A DNA stretch of 50,466 nucleotides. Origin: DAOMNN01 sp050486545. GTDB taxonomy: Bacteria > Pseudomonadota > Gammaproteobacteria > Burkholderiales > Rhodocyclaceae. How positions within the stretch are numbered: the stretch's first letter is position 1; the number at the start of each line of letters is the position of its first letter. The position numbers were made by a program, and so were the translations under genes. The DNA is taken from NCBI GenBank assembly GCA_050486545.1, contig JBJHDM010000020.1:1-50466 (forward strand). Reading direction: 5' to 3'. Under the pieces are notes generated by a model. It saw only the letters and a program-made list of their open reading frames with translations. It was not told the DNA's origin and did not search any database. This document shows, one piece after another, positions 15,716 through 24,097 of the stretch.

Positions 15716-17266
15716 ATGCATTCCCTTCGCCTCGTATTTCGAAGCTACGGCTTCGGCCTCCTCATTCTCGTGCAGTGCTCGCTGGCACATGCGTTCGGTT
15801 TCGACGAAGTGGTCGAACGTGCCCGAGCACTCGCTGCCCAGCCGTATGCGCCTCCGGCACAGATCCCGCGCTTCATGCGGGAGCTCAGCTACGACCAGTA
15901 TCAGGGCATCCGTTTCGATCCGGATCAGAGCCTGTGGCGGGATTCCAATTCACGCTTTCAGGTGATGCTCTTTGCGGCCGGGTTGTTCTACACGCATCCG
16001 GTGAGAATCAATGTGGTGGAGGCGGATGGCGTCAAGCCGCTCGCGTTTCGCAAGAGCCTGTTCGAATTCGCGGATCCGGAGGTCGAGCGGCGGGTTCCGG
16101 CGGATCTGGGCTATGCCGGCTTTCGGCTGAGCTTTCCGATGGACGGTTCAGGCGAGCACAACCAGTTCCTGGTGTTTGCCGGGGCGAGCTACTTCCGGGG
16201 CGTCGGCCGCGACAATGCATGGGGAATCTCGGGGAGAGGAGTCGCGGTCGACACCGGCCTGCCCCGGGGCGAGGAGTTTCCTTCCTTCGTCGAGTTCTGG
16301 CTCGAGCGGCCTTCGCCCGGCGCCGATGCGATCCGTTTCTACGGCCTGCTCGACGGGGCGTCCCTGAGTGGTGCTTACGAGTTCGTTGCCTATCCAGGCG
16401 CGGTTACGCGCCTGGAGGTCAAGGCGGTGTTGTTCCCGCGCGAGGCGATCGAGCTGCTCGGCATCGCACCACTGACGAGCATGTTCTACTACGGCGAGAA
16501 TACCGCCCGGCCTGTGGGCGAATGGCGCAGCGAGGTGCACGATTCCGATGGCCTCCTGCTCCAGGAGGCTTCGAGCGGCGAGTGGTTATGGCGGCCGTTG
16601 CTCAACCCGGTAAACCTGGAAATGGATTGGTTTGCGATCGATCGGCTGGACGGCTTCGGCCTGCTACAGCGTGACACGGCCTTCACCAGCTATCAGGATC
16701 TCGGTGCGCGCTACGAGCGGCGTCCCAGTGCCTGGGTCGAACCGCGCGGCGGCTGGGGCCCCGGCCATGTTGTGCTGGTGCAGCTGCCGACCACCGTGGA
16801 GACCAACGACAATATCGTGGCCTTCTGGGCACCATCGGCCAAGGCCGAGGCGGGCGGCGCGATGCCGTTCGAATGGACGGTGCGCTTCGGAGACCCCGAA
16901 CCGGTCCGCACTGGGATGGCGCGGGTCAGCAATACCTTCGTTGGCGACGGCAGCATCATCGGCGGCGGCAATGTGGCGGGCGCCTACCGTGTCATCGTCG
17001 ATTTCAGCGGCGGCCCCCTCGACCGACGCAAGGCTTCGTCGCCAGTGATTGCGCGCGTCACCGGGCTGGATGGCAGCGAAGTGCTGGAGCACTTCGTCGA
17101 GTACAACGAAGCCTCGAAAGCCTGGCGACTCTCGATTCTGGCGCGCCCGGCCAAGGGTCGCTCGCTCGACCTGCGTGCCTATCTTGCCGACGACAGTGCC
17201 GCGCTGAGCGAAACCTGGACCTACCGGCTGCCACCGGCGAACGACATCGGTATCAAGGAAAGGTGA
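15716..17266 (+). CDS. opgG: Glucan biosynthesis protein G (periplasmic)
   Basis: Periplasmic protein needed to build osmoregulated periplasmic glucans, acting on the linear beta-1,2 glucan made by OpgH. The ATG at 15716 gives 516 residues (E. coli MdoG 511) and a signal peptide (SYGFGLLILVQCSLAHA, cleavage before FGFDEV). Family landmarks are FDEVVERARALAAQPYAPP, LSYDQYQGIRFDP, LWRDSNSRFQVMLF, FRLSFPMDG, FYYGENTARP, EVHDSDGLLL, GEWLWRPLLNP and SYQDLGARYERRPS. The upstream frame to 15419 is spurious. It is the first gene of an operon with a small gene, opgH and a methyltransferase; the gap to the next gene is 2 bp. Confidence 0.96.
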   Translation: MHSLRLVFRSYGFGLLILVQCSLAHAFGFDEVVERARALAAQPYAPPAQIPRFMRELSYDQYQGIRFDPDQSLWRDSNSRFQVMLFAAGLFYTHPVRINVVEADGVKPLAFRKSLFEFADPEVERRVPADLGYAGFRLSFPMDGSGEHNQFLVFAGASYFRGVGRDNAWGISGRGVAVDTGLPRGEEFPSFVEFWLERPSPGADAIRFYGLLDGASLSGAYEFVAYPGAVTRLEVKAVLFPREAIELLGIAPLTSMFYYGENTARPVGEWRSEVHDSDGLLLQEASSGEWLWRPLLNPVNLEMDWFAIDRLDGFGLLQRDTAFTSYQDLGARYERRPSAWVEPRGGWGPGHVVLVQLPTTVETNDNIVAFWAPSAKAEAGGAMPFEWTVRFGDPEPVRTGMARVSNTFVGDGSIIGGGNVAGAYRVIVDFSGGPLDRRKASSPVIARVTGLDGSEVLEHFVEYNEASKAWRLSILARPAKGRSLDLRAYLADDSAALSETWTYRLPPANDIGIKER

Positions 17267-17268
17267 AG

Positions 17269-17559
17269 ATGGCGCGTTCCGCATGTGAGCATGCCCTTTC
17301 GCGTGTGCTTGGCTACCTGCGCCTGTGCGGTGTTCCGGACACGCGCGAGATCCGCCTCGCGGCGCTCCGACTAGTGGAGGAAGTCGTTGCCGAGTCGGCC
17401 GGAACAGCCGGTCCGGAGGACGAGCTCGCCCTGATCGAGCAGGTCATGCTGCGCTTTCGGCATCGCTTCGATCTTCCCGTAAGCGAACTGCCGCCGGTGT
17501 CGCCTCCGCTGGAACGCGGCAGCATTCACTACGACGACGCCCGATGGGTGGAGAGATGA
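17269..17559 (+). CDS. Small conserved-looking protein of unknown function between opgG and opgH
   Basis: A 96-residue cytoplasmic-type protein starting at the ATG at 17269, with AAGGAAAGGTG just upstream as ribosome site. It begins 2 bp after the opgG stop and ends 7 bp before opgH, so it is certainly part of the operon. The sequence is helical and acidic (LGYLRLCGVPDTREIRLAALRLVEEVVAES; PEDELALIEQVMLRFRHRF), with no signal, membrane segment or motif I recognise; the C-terminal part is Pro-rich. Its place between the two glucan genes suggests an accessory role with OpgH, but that is inference only. Confidence 0.75.
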   Translation: MARSACEHALSRVLGYLRLCGVPDTREIRLAALRLVEEVVAESAGTAGPEDELALIEQVMLRFRHRFDLPVSELPPVSPPLERGSIHYDDARWVER

Positions 17560-17566
17560 CCAGCGC

Positions 17567-19774
17567 ATGAAGGCGAATCGGCGATTCGAAGAACGGGCCC
17601 GCCCACCGGCGTGGCAAGGCGCGGCGAAAAGGCGGCGCGTGCTGCTCACCGCGCTGGTGCTGACGCAGACGGCGGCGGGGGTGGCGGCGATGCAGACGGT
17701 ATTGCCCTATCGCGCCGGCAATCCCGTCGAGATCGCCATCCTGGTGTTGTTCGGAATTCTGTTCCTCTGGATTTCGGTAGGTTTCTGGGTCGGGGTCACC
17801 GGCTTCGTGATCCGGCGTCTTGGTGGGGATCCGCATGCGCTGCTCAATCGCCATGGCCGCGAGGAACTGGACCGCACGCCGCTCGCGCGCACCGCGATCG
17901 TGATGCCGATCTATCACGAAGAGGTCGATCGGACGCTGGCCGGTCTGCGCGCGGTCTATCTCTCGCTGGAGGCAAGCGGCGAGATCGGGCATTTCGATTT
18001 CTACATTCTGTCGGACAGCCGTGATCCGGACTACTGGCTGTCGGAAACGACGGTGTGGTATCAGCTGTGTCACGAACTCGGCGCGTTCGGACGGTTGTTC
18101 TACCGCCGTCGTCCGATCAACATGAACTACAAGAGCGGCAACGTTGCCGACTTCCTGCGCCGCTGGGGCCGGCGCTACGAGTACATGATCGTGCTCGACG
18201 CGGACAGCCTGATGGAGGGCCGCACCTTGGTCGACATGGTTCGCCTGATGCAACTCGAACCCGCGGTCGGGATCCTGCAGACCAGTCCGGCGATCGTGAA
18301 TGCGCAGTCCCTGTTTGCCAGGGTGCAGCAGTTCTCGAGCCAGCTCTACGGGCCATTGTTCACCGCGGGGCTGGCGGCGTACCAGTTGGGTGAGGCAGCC
18401 TATTGGGGGCACAACGCCATCATTCGCATTCGCCCGTTCATGGACCACTGCGGCTTGAAGAAGCTGCGTGGCTTCGGTGTGTTTCGTGGCCCGATATCGA
18501 GCCATGATTTCGTCGAGGCCGCGTACATGGCCCGCGCCGGTCATGAGGTCTGGCTCGAGCCCGACATCGGCGGCAGCTACGAAGAGTCGCCCCCGAGTCT
18601 GGTGGACGAACTGGCACGAGACAAACGCTGGGCCAAGGGCAATCTGCAGCATCTGTGGCTGCTGCTGTTCGGCCGGCGCCTGCGCATGGCCCATCGGATG
18701 GCGTTCGCCAACGGCATCATGTCGTATCTTGCCTCGCCGCTGTGGCTGTGCTTTCTGGCGCTCGCGACCGTCGCCACGGCCCGAATGGTGCTGCAGCCGA
18801 TCGACTACTTTCCCGTCGAGCACAGTCTCTTTCCGCTATGGCCGCGATGGCGACCGGAATGGGCCATCGGCCTGGCCGGAGCGACATTGGTGCTCTTGTT
18901 CGCCCCCAAGTTGCTGGCGGTGCTCGATGCGCTCCTGACCCGACGGACGGCCGCGCACGGCGGCTTCGGGCGGCTGACCGCAAGCATGTTGCTGGAAACG
19001 GTCGTCTCGGCCTTGCTTGCGCCGATTCGGATGCTCGCGCACAGCCGATACGTGATCGAGGCGCTGTTCAACGTAACCCTGCGCTGGGCGGGACAGAACC
19101 GCAGTGCGGAAACCGGCTGGCGCGCAGCGGTGATCGATCAGGCGCCGGGTTCGATTCTCGCGGCAAGCTGGGCAGGATTCGCATGGTGGCTTGATCCGGT
19201 GTTCTTCTACTGGTCGTTGCCTGTAGCGGTGCCACTGCTTCTGGCTGCGCCGACCTCGGTGTTGTTCGCGCGGGTCGCTGCCGGTTCGGCGATGCGCCGC
19301 CGCGGCTTGCTGCTGGTCGGGTCGGAGCTTGCGCCGGTGCCATTGCTCGACGAACTCGCCGACGGCCTGACCAGGGTGAGCGAACATGGTGACCGTTCCG
19401 CCTTCGTGAACGTTATCGTCGATCCGGCGTTGAACCGCATCCACGTGGCGAGCACCCGCGTGGGCAATCGCGGAATCAAACGCGAAGTGCTGGTGCGGCT
19501 TGCCCGGCGCTGCCTCGAGGAAGGGCCGGAAGGCCTGTCCGGGCGGGAGTTGTCGATGCTCGCGAAGGACGCGGAAATGCTCGAGTGGCTGCATCGCTGC
19601 GTCTGGCAGGCTGCGCCCACGTCCTATTGGGGCCGCGCCGTCGCCGACCGGATCGACGGCAAGGACGCTTCCATGCGGGCTATCATTGCCCCGAAGTCGC
19701 TCCCGAACACGAACGAATCCATCGACAGTACGCCATACCGGACACCACCCTCGATCAGCGAGGGGAGTTCGTGA
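17567..19774 (+). CDS. opgH: Glucans biosynthesis glucosyltransferase H
   Basis: Inner-membrane family 2 glycosyltransferase that polymerises UDP-glucose into the osmoregulated periplasmic glucan backbone. It has 735 residues versus 847 in E. coli, mostly from a shorter N-terminal cytoplasmic region. Two membrane segments (about 25-45 and 55-80) precede the catalytic domain: IVMPIYHEEV at 111-120, LSDS at 148-151, DADS at 211-214, SHDFVEA at 312-318 and RDKRWAKGNLQH at 351-362. Several further membrane segments and a C-terminal cytoplasmic tail follow. The start ATG at 17567 is 7 bp after the preceding gene. The stop overlaps the next start by four bases (GTGA), so the methyltransferase is translationally coupled. 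Confidence 0.95.
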   Translation: MKANRRFEERARPPAWQGAAKRRRVLLTALVLTQTAAGVAAMQTVLPYRAGNPVEIAILVLFGILFLWISVGFWVGVTGFVIRRLGGDPHALLNRHGREELDRTPLARTAIVMPIYHEEVDRTLAGLRAVYLSLEASGEIGHFDFYILSDSRDPDYWLSETTVWYQLCHELGAFGRLFYRRRPINMNYKSGNVADFLRRWGRRYEYMIVLDADSLMEGRTLVDMVRLMQLEPAVGILQTSPAIVNAQSLFARVQQFSSQLYGPLFTAGLAAYQLGEAAYWGHNAIIRIRPFMDHCGLKKLRGFGVFRGPISSHDFVEAAYMARAGHEVWLEPDIGGSYEESPPSLVDELARDKRWAKGNLQHLWLLLFGRRLRMAHRMAFANGIMSYLASPLWLCFLALATVATARMVLQPIDYFPVEHSLFPLWPRWRPEWAIGLAGATLVLLFAPKLLAVLDALLTRRTAAHGGFGRLTASMLLETVVSALLAPIRMLAHSRYVIEALFNVTLRWAGQNRSAETGWRAAVIDQAPGSILAASWAGFAWWLDPVFFYWSLPVAVPLLLAAPTSVLFARVAAGSAMRRRGLLLVGSELAPVPLLDELADGLTRVSEHGDRSAFVNVIVDPALNRIHVASTRVGNRGIKREVLVRLARRCLEEGPEGLSGRELSMLAKDAEMLEWLHRCVWQAAPTSYWGRAVADRIDGKDASMRAIIAPKSLPNTNESIDSTPYRTPPSISEGSS

Positions 19775-20415
19775 CCGCTTTGCGCTGCCCCGTGTGCGAG
19801 ACGCCTGGTGCGCGATACTTCCTGCACGTCGATCGGCGCGACTACTGGCGCTGCGAGCATTGCCGGGCCACCTTCCTCGATCCGGCGCAGTTGCCAGGCC
19901 CTGAAGCGGAGCATGCGGAGTACCGCCTGCACTGCAACGATGTCGATGACGAAGGCTATCGCCGTTTTCTCGGCCAGCTCGCGGAACCCCTGCTCGAACG
20001 CCTGCCACCGGCGCAATGCGGGCTCGACTATGGATGCGGCCCCGGTCCGGTGCTCGCGGAGATGCTGCGCGAGGCCGGCCACCAGGTCGCACTCTTCGAC
20101 CCGCTGTTCTTCGACGACCCGCAGGTGATGGCTCGGCACTACGATTTCGTCACCTGCACCGAAGTGGTGGAGCACTTCCACCGTCCGGCCGATGCGTTCC
20201 GTCAGCTCGATCGGCTGCTGCGTCCCGGCGGATGGCTCGCGGTGATGACCTGTTTCCAGACCGACGACACCCGCTTCGCCACCTGGCACTACCGCCGCGA
20301 CGCGACCCACGTGGTCTTCTACCGTGAAGAGACGTTCCGCTGCCTGGCGCAACGCCACGGCTGGGGCTGCGCGTTCCCGCGCCGGAATGTCGCGCTGTTG
20401 CGCAAGGGCGGCTAG
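19771..20415 (+). CDS. Class I SAM-dependent methyltransferase with N-terminal zinc-knuckle, coupled to opgH
   Basis: Starts at GTG 19771, overlapping the opgH stop. It has 214 residues: N-terminal Cys pairs CPVC (6, 9) and CEHC (28, 31) typical of a small zinc ribbon, then the SAM-binding motif LDYGCGPGP at 85-93, the acidic LFDPLFF strand, YDFVTCTEVVEHF, and LLRPGGWLAVMTCF. This CxxC plus methyltransferase layout is common in proteins modifying sugars or small metabolites. The target is unknown; position in the opg operon hints at periplasmic glucan or a precursor, which is speculation because no export signal is seen. It converges on the DUF2835 gene with a 4-bp overlap. Confidence 0.85.
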   Translation: MTALRCPVCETPGARYFLHVDRRDYWRCEHCRATFLDPAQLPGPEAEHAEYRLHCNDVDDEGYRRFLGQLAEPLLERLPPAQCGLDYGCGPGPVLAEMLREAGHQVALFDPLFFDDPQVMARHYDFVTCTEVVEHFHRPADAFRQLDRLLRPGGWLAVMTCFQTDDTRFATWHYRRDATHVVFYREETFRCLAQRHGWGCAFPRRNVALLRKGG

Positions 20416-20642
20416 GAGGCGTTCGACGTACGCCGGAGCATCGCACCCTTGTGCTCGTCGTCGCAGCTCAGCACGAAATCGCCGTGAATACCCGACGGCG
20501 TCACGAACCCCTGCAGCAAGGACGCCGGGAACCGTATGGTCTGGCCGTTCCTGCAGCGCGCCAGCACGTGGCGAACCGACCCGGTGTACCAGGCGGTGTA
20601 CTCCTCGGCGGAGATATCGAGTCGAAGTTCGTAGCGTTTCAT
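20412..20642 (-). CDS. DUF2835 family protein
   Basis: A 76-residue protein starting at the ATG at 20642 (MKRYELRLDISAEEYTAWYTG). The pattern of beta strands and the block LLQGFVTPSGIHGDFVLSCDDEHK closely follow the DUF2835 family, in which ISAEEYLxYY, F(V)TxxGIxGxFxLxxDxxxK and a short basic end are conserved. Function unknown; no membrane segment or signal. The longer frame up to 21314 is the shadow of the neighbouring dioxygenase gene. About 235 bp to the divergent gene contains no recognisable feature besides a small GCGGTTC/GATCCGC inverted repeat near 20649. Confidence 0.8.
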   Translation of the reverse strand: MKRYELRLDISAEEYTAWYTGSVRHVLARCRNGQTIRFPASLLQGFVTPSGIHGDFVLSCDDEHKGAMLRRTSNAS

Positions 20643-20879
20643 GGATCTGCGGTTCGATCCGCGGTGTAAAGAGCAGGATCCGGGAGGAGCGTCTGGCAGA
20701 GTGTCTGCCGATCTCGGTTGCGTGTGATCCGGAACCAGCGTGTCGCATTGTACGCATTTCGTTTGAGGGCCGGATGCGGTCGGTAGCGGGCGACCATGCG
20801 TATCGCACAAAGCATGGGGGAACGCCTGCCCCGCACCGGAAGTCGTATCCTCCATGTTCCCTTTCCGCGAGGCCGAGCC

Positions 20880-21542
20880 ATGTCCGATCGAACGAATCTG
20901 CGCAGGCGGCTGGTGCTGGGCGGCGGGGCCGCGCTGCTGGCCGCACCGCTGGGGGCGGCCCAGCGTGTCCTTACCCCGAGCCAGACCGCCGGGCCGTTCT
21001 ACCCGGTCACGCCGCCGCTCCACCAGGACAACGATCTCACCCGCGTGGCTGGCCGTTCCGGTCAGGCCGCGGGGCAGATCAGCGATCTCGCCGGCCGGGT
21101 GCTCGATCTGAACGGCAGGCCGCTCGCGGGCCTGCGGGTGGAGATCTGGCAGTGCGACGCCAACGGCCGCTACCGCCATCCGCGCGATCGTCGCTCCGTG
21201 CCCGAAGACCCGAACTTCCAGGGTTTCGGCCATACCGTGACCGACGCCGAAGGCCGCTACCGTTTCCGCACCATCCGCCCGGTCCCCTATCCCGGCCGCA
21301 CGCCGCACATCCACGCCGCGGTGTTCGAAGAGGGCAAGCGTCCCTTCGTCACGCAGATCTACGTCGTCGGCGAACCTCTCAACGACGGCGACTTCCTGTT
21401 CCAGCGGGTTCCGGAAGACCTGCGCCCGCTATTGCTGGCCGACTTCCGGCCGGTGGACGATCCGGTCGTCGAATTCGCGGCGGAGTTCGATTTCGTGCTG
21501 TCACCGATCCTCGCCGGATTGTTCGAATCCCATACGGCCTGA
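20880..21542 (+). CDS. Intradiol ring-cleavage dioxygenase family protein, exported
   Basis: 220 residues from the ATG at 20880. The N-terminus NLRRRLVLGGGAALLAAPLGAA looks like a signal peptide, Tat-like with twin or triple Arg. Mature part has the intradiol fold: LTPSQTAGPFYPVTPP, DLAGRVLDLNGRPLAGLRVEIWQCDANGRYRH, and the four non-heme Fe3+ ligands expected at Tyr98, Tyr137, His143 and His145 (VPYPGRTPHIH). The family cleaves catechol or protocatechuate, but exported members such as this have largely unknown substrates, and no catechol pathway genes are nearby. The deformylase gene follows 61 bp downstream on the same strand. Confidence 0.85.
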   Translation: MSDRTNLRRRLVLGGGAALLAAPLGAAQRVLTPSQTAGPFYPVTPPLHQDNDLTRVAGRSGQAAGQISDLAGRVLDLNGRPLAGLRVEIWQCDANGRYRHPRDRRSVPEDPNFQGFGHTVTDAEGRYRFRTIRPVPYPGRTPHIHAAVFEEGKRPFVTQIYVVGEPLNDGDFLFQRVPEDLRPLLLADFRPVDDPVVEFAAEFDFVLSPILAGLFESHTA

Positions 21543-21603
21543 TTCGTGGCAGGATCCTCGTTCCGCTGATGCCGCCGCGAACCCACGCCGACAGGAACCG
21601 CCC

Positions 21604-22131
21604 ATGACCGTCCGAACCGTCCTCCGCATGGGCGACCCGTGCCTGCTGCAGCCGGCCGCGCCCGTGACGGCCTTCGGCACGCCCGAACTGGCCGAACTCG
21701 TCACCGACCTCTTCGACACCATGACGGCCCGCGGCGGCGTCGGCATCGCCGCCCCGCAGATCGGCGTCGGCCTGCAGGTCGTTCTGTTCGGCTTCGAACG
21801 CAGCGAACGCTATCCCGATGCCCCCCCGGTGCCCCGCACCGTGCTCGTCAATCCCGTCCTCACGCCGTTCACCGACGAAACCGAAGACGGCTGGGAAGGC
21901 TGCCTCTCCGTCCCCGGCCTGCGCGGCGTCGTCCCGCGTTTCACCCGCATCCGCTACCAGGGCTTCACCCCCGAAGGCAAACCCATCGACCGCATCGCAG
22001 AAGGCTTCCACGCCCGCGTCGTGCAGCACGAATGCGACCACCTCGCCGGCACGCTCTTTCCGATGCGCGTGCGCGACTTCAGCCGCTTCGGGTTTACGGA
22101 GGTACTGTTCCCGGATCTGGCGGGCAGCTGA
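21604..22131 (+). CDS. def: Peptide deformylase
   Basis: Removes the formyl group from nascent N-terminal Met. 175 residues with all three signatures: GVGIAAPQIG at 45-54, EGCLSVPG with metal-ligand Cys100, and QHECDHLAGTLFPMR with His142, catalytic Glu143 and His146. The insert FERSERYPDAPPVPR before the second strand is typical of the longer type. No fmt gene is adjacent, so this is likely a second deformylase copy rather than the one from the fmt-def operon; that is inference. It converges on the methyltransferase gene at 22203. Confidence 0.94.
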   Translation: MTVRTVLRMGDPCLLQPAAPVTAFGTPELAELVTDLFDTMTARGGVGIAAPQIGVGLQVVLFGFERSERYPDAPPVPRTVLVNPVLTPFTDETEDGWEGCLSVPGLRGVVPRFTRIRYQGFTPEGKPIDRIAEGFHARVVQHECDHLAGTLFPMRVRDFSRFGFTEVLFPDLAGS

Positions 22132-22159
22132 GCGCGGAAGTGGGGTTGTGGGCTGCCGA

Positions 22160-22191
22160 TCGGCCTTATGTGGGGCTCCACATGAGGCCGA
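22160..22191. terminator. Long hairpin between convergent genes, probable bidirectional transcription stop
   Basis: TCGGCCTTATGTGG-GGCT-CCACATGAGGCCGA: a 14-bp stem with one G-T wobble and a 4-nt loop, located between the def stop and the convergent methyltransferase stop. There is no T run, so it may act in RNA stability or as a Rho-dependent or weak stop rather than a canonical intrinsic terminator. Confidence 0.5.
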
Positions 22192-22202
22192 ACTCCTGCC
22201 AA

Positions 22203-22913
22203 CTAAGCCCGCACCCTCGCCGAAAACACGTCCCGCGAAGAATGCGTGCTGACCCGCGGCGCGTCGAAGCCGGCATCCAGCAACGCATCGGTCCATTGCG
22301 CTCGGGAGAAGAGCCCGAGGCGGACTTCGTCGTGCTCGATTTGCAGCGCCTTGCCGGATTCCTGCAGCAGATAGACGATGTCCGTTCGGTAGGTCGTTCC
22401 TGTGACCTCGGGGTGGATCCATTCGATGTAGCGCATGCTGCGGTCGGGGCCGTCGGTGCCGCCGGTGGTGGTGCCCGGGGTGAAGCATTCGGTGGTCCAG
22501 TCGGGGCAGAACACGGCGATGCCCCCGGGGGTGAGGTGCGCCCGGGCGGTTTCGAGGGCGGCGCTGAGGTCTTCGGGGGCGTGGAGATGCGAGATCGCGT
22601 CGAAGATCAGCACCGCATCGAACGCCTCGCCCAGTCGCGCCGTGCGCATGTCCGCCTGCACATGCCGGCACTCCGGGTTCAGCGTTCGGCTGAGCTCGAG
22701 CATCGCGGGGGAGCGGTCGAGCAAGGTCATCGTGAAGTGCTGCTTCAGGTGGGAGGCGAGGTGGCCGCCGCCCGAGCCGAGCTCCAGCACGCGCAAACGT
22801 CTGGGCGGCGCTTCGGGGCACAGCAGCCGGGCGATGTCCGCGGCCTCTCCCTCGTAGTCGGCGGGCGGCGACATCAGCGGCCACCACGGGGCCAGTTCGT
22901 CGTAGAGCTTCAT
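22203..22913 (-). CDS. SAM-dependent methyltransferase, coupled to the LysR regulator gene
   Basis: 236 residues starting at ATG 22913, which overlaps the lysR stop codon by four bases, so the two are translated together. Layout: MKLYDELAPWWPLMSPPADYEGEAADI, SAM motif I VLELGSGGGHLASHL near residue 42, acidic LLDRSPAMLELSR, VQADMRTARLGEAFDAVLIFDAISHL and LTPGGIAVFCPDW. This is the class I Methyltransf_25/11 type. Distant relatives include trans-aconitate methyltransferase, but nothing in the sequence fixes the substrate. Coupling to the regulator of a dicarboxylate-CoA pathway suggests a related small acid; speculative. A very long open frame through this gene and the regulator is a shadow. 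Confidence 0.85.
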   Translation of the reverse strand: MKLYDELAPWWPLMSPPADYEGEAADIARLLCPEAPPRRLRVLELGSGGGHLASHLKQHFTMTLLDRSPAMLELSRTLNPECRHVQADMRTARLGEAFDAVLIFDAISHLHAPEDLSAALETARAHLTPGGIAVFCPDWTTECFTPGTTTGGTDGPDRSMRYIEWIHPEVTGTTYRTDIVYLLQESGKALQIEHDEVRLGLFSRAQWTDALLDAGFDAPRVSTHSSRDVFSARVRA

Positions 22914-23896
22914 GTCGCGTTCCCGTGTGGTGCCGGTCTGGCGGATGGCTTCGATCGCCCGCCGCCGGCCTTCGCGCGGTTCTTCCCGCTTTCCCGGCTC
23001 GCGGCGTGTCCCGGGTGCTGCATGATGCTGTCGATCAGGGCCTGGGTGTAGCGGGGCAGGGCGTCGCCGCGGCGGGTGAGGACGTGGCGTTCGCGCAGGG
23101 CCCAGGGCTCGTCGAGGGGCTTGATCAGGATCTTCATCGTGCGCTGGTGGCGCAGCGCGGCGGATTCGGGGACGATGCCGACGCCGACGCCGGCTTCGAC
23201 CATGCGGCAGACGGACTCGAAGTTGCTCACCTGCACGCGGATATGCAGGCGCTGGCGGGCGTTGCGCATGAGGTCGTCGACGAAGGCCTGCAGCGTGCTG
23301 CCTTCGTGCAGGCCGATGTAGTCGTGGTCGACGATGTCGGCGAAGCGCACCGGGCCGGCCGCGGCCAGCGGGTGGTTCGGGGCGACGGCGAGCACCAGGC
23401 GGTCGGCGCTGAAGGTGTGGACCTCCAGGCCCTCGGCCTGGATCGGGCCGGAGCTGATGCCCAGGTCGGTGGTGCCGTCGAGCACGCCGCGGATGATCTC
23501 GGCGGTGGGGCGCTCCTGCAGGTCGACATCCACCTTGGGATGGGCGGCGAGAAAGGTCGCCAGCACCTCCGGCATGAACTCGGTGACCGCGGTCGTGTTG
23601 GCGAACACGCGGATGCTGCCCTGCACGCCCTCGCCATAGCGCTGCAGCTCGGACTTCATGTGCTCGATCTCGCCGAGGATGGTGCGCGCGTGGCGCAGCA
23701 GGCTCTGGCCGGCGGGCGTGAGCGCCACGCCGCGCGGCGTGCGGTAGAGCAGGCGCACGCCGGCTTCGGCTTCGAGATCCTTGACGCGCGCGCTCACCGC
23801 CGGCAGCGACAGGTGGCTGCGCTCGGCCGCACGCGTGAGGCTCTTGCATTCGGCGATCAGGCTGATCAGGTTCAGATCGCGCAGGTCGATGTGCAT
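22910..23896 (-). CDS. LysR-type regulator, likely controlling the divergent itaconate-type operon
   Basis: 328 residues. The N-terminal winged helix-turn-helix (DLRDLNLISLIAECKSLTRAAERSHLSLPAVSARVKDLE) is followed by LLYRTPRGVALTPAG, then a periplasmic-binding-like effector domain (IRVFANTTAVTEFMPEVLATFLAAHPKVDVDL; LGISSGPI; GVGVGIVPES). The last 35 or so residues are a basic, low-complexity tail. It is divergent from the hydratase gene with 201 bp between, the standard LysR arrangement, and P. aeruginosa has a LysR gene (PA0877, itcR/ripR) in the same place in its itaconate cluster. The effector is therefore likely itaconate or its CoA ester, by inference. Confidence 0.88.
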   Translation of the reverse strand: MHIDLRDLNLISLIAECKSLTRAAERSHLSLPAVSARVKDLEAEAGVRLLYRTPRGVALTPAGQSLLRHARTILGEIEHMKSELQRYGEGVQGSIRVFANTTAVTEFMPEVLATFLAAHPKVDVDLQERPTAEIIRGVLDGTTDLGISSGPIQAEGLEVHTFSADRLVLAVAPNHPLAAAGPVRFADIVDHDYIGLHEGSTLQAFVDDLMRNARQRLHIRVQVSNFESVCRMVEAGVGVGIVPESAALRHQRTMKILIKPLDEPWALRERHVLTRRGDALPRYTQALIDSIMQHPGHAASRESGKNRAKAGGGRSKPSARPAPHGNAT

Positions 23897-24011
23897 GCGT
23901 CCCGTCTCCCGTTTCGTTCAGGGTGTACCGTGGCGGTGCGCGCCGGGCGGCTTGCGCTCGCCGCCATTGCGTCCTTCACTTCGAAGGGCTTCAGCGTGAA
24001 TGAAGCCCCGA

Positions 24012-24026
24012 TACACGAATCGTGAA
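24012..24026. promoter_or_regulatory. Candidate LysR operator in the divergent promoter region
   Basis: CACGA-A-TCGTG (24014-24024) is an 11-bp inverted repeat within ATACACGAATCGTGAAT, which also fits the loose T-N11-A LysR pattern. It lies about 75 bp before the hydratase start. No convincing -35/-10 pair was found nearby. Confidence 0.4.
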
Positions 24027-24097
24027 TTGTCGCCGATGCCGCGACGAGGGACCATGCTGCTGATCGAACCCACGGAAGACGGAACGGAGGAACTGCC

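Noticed and set aside
15341..15790. 149-codon minus-strand frame between the IS remnant and opgG
   Set aside because: Basic, low-complexity product overlapping the opgG signal peptide region; no recognisable family, more likely decayed or random.
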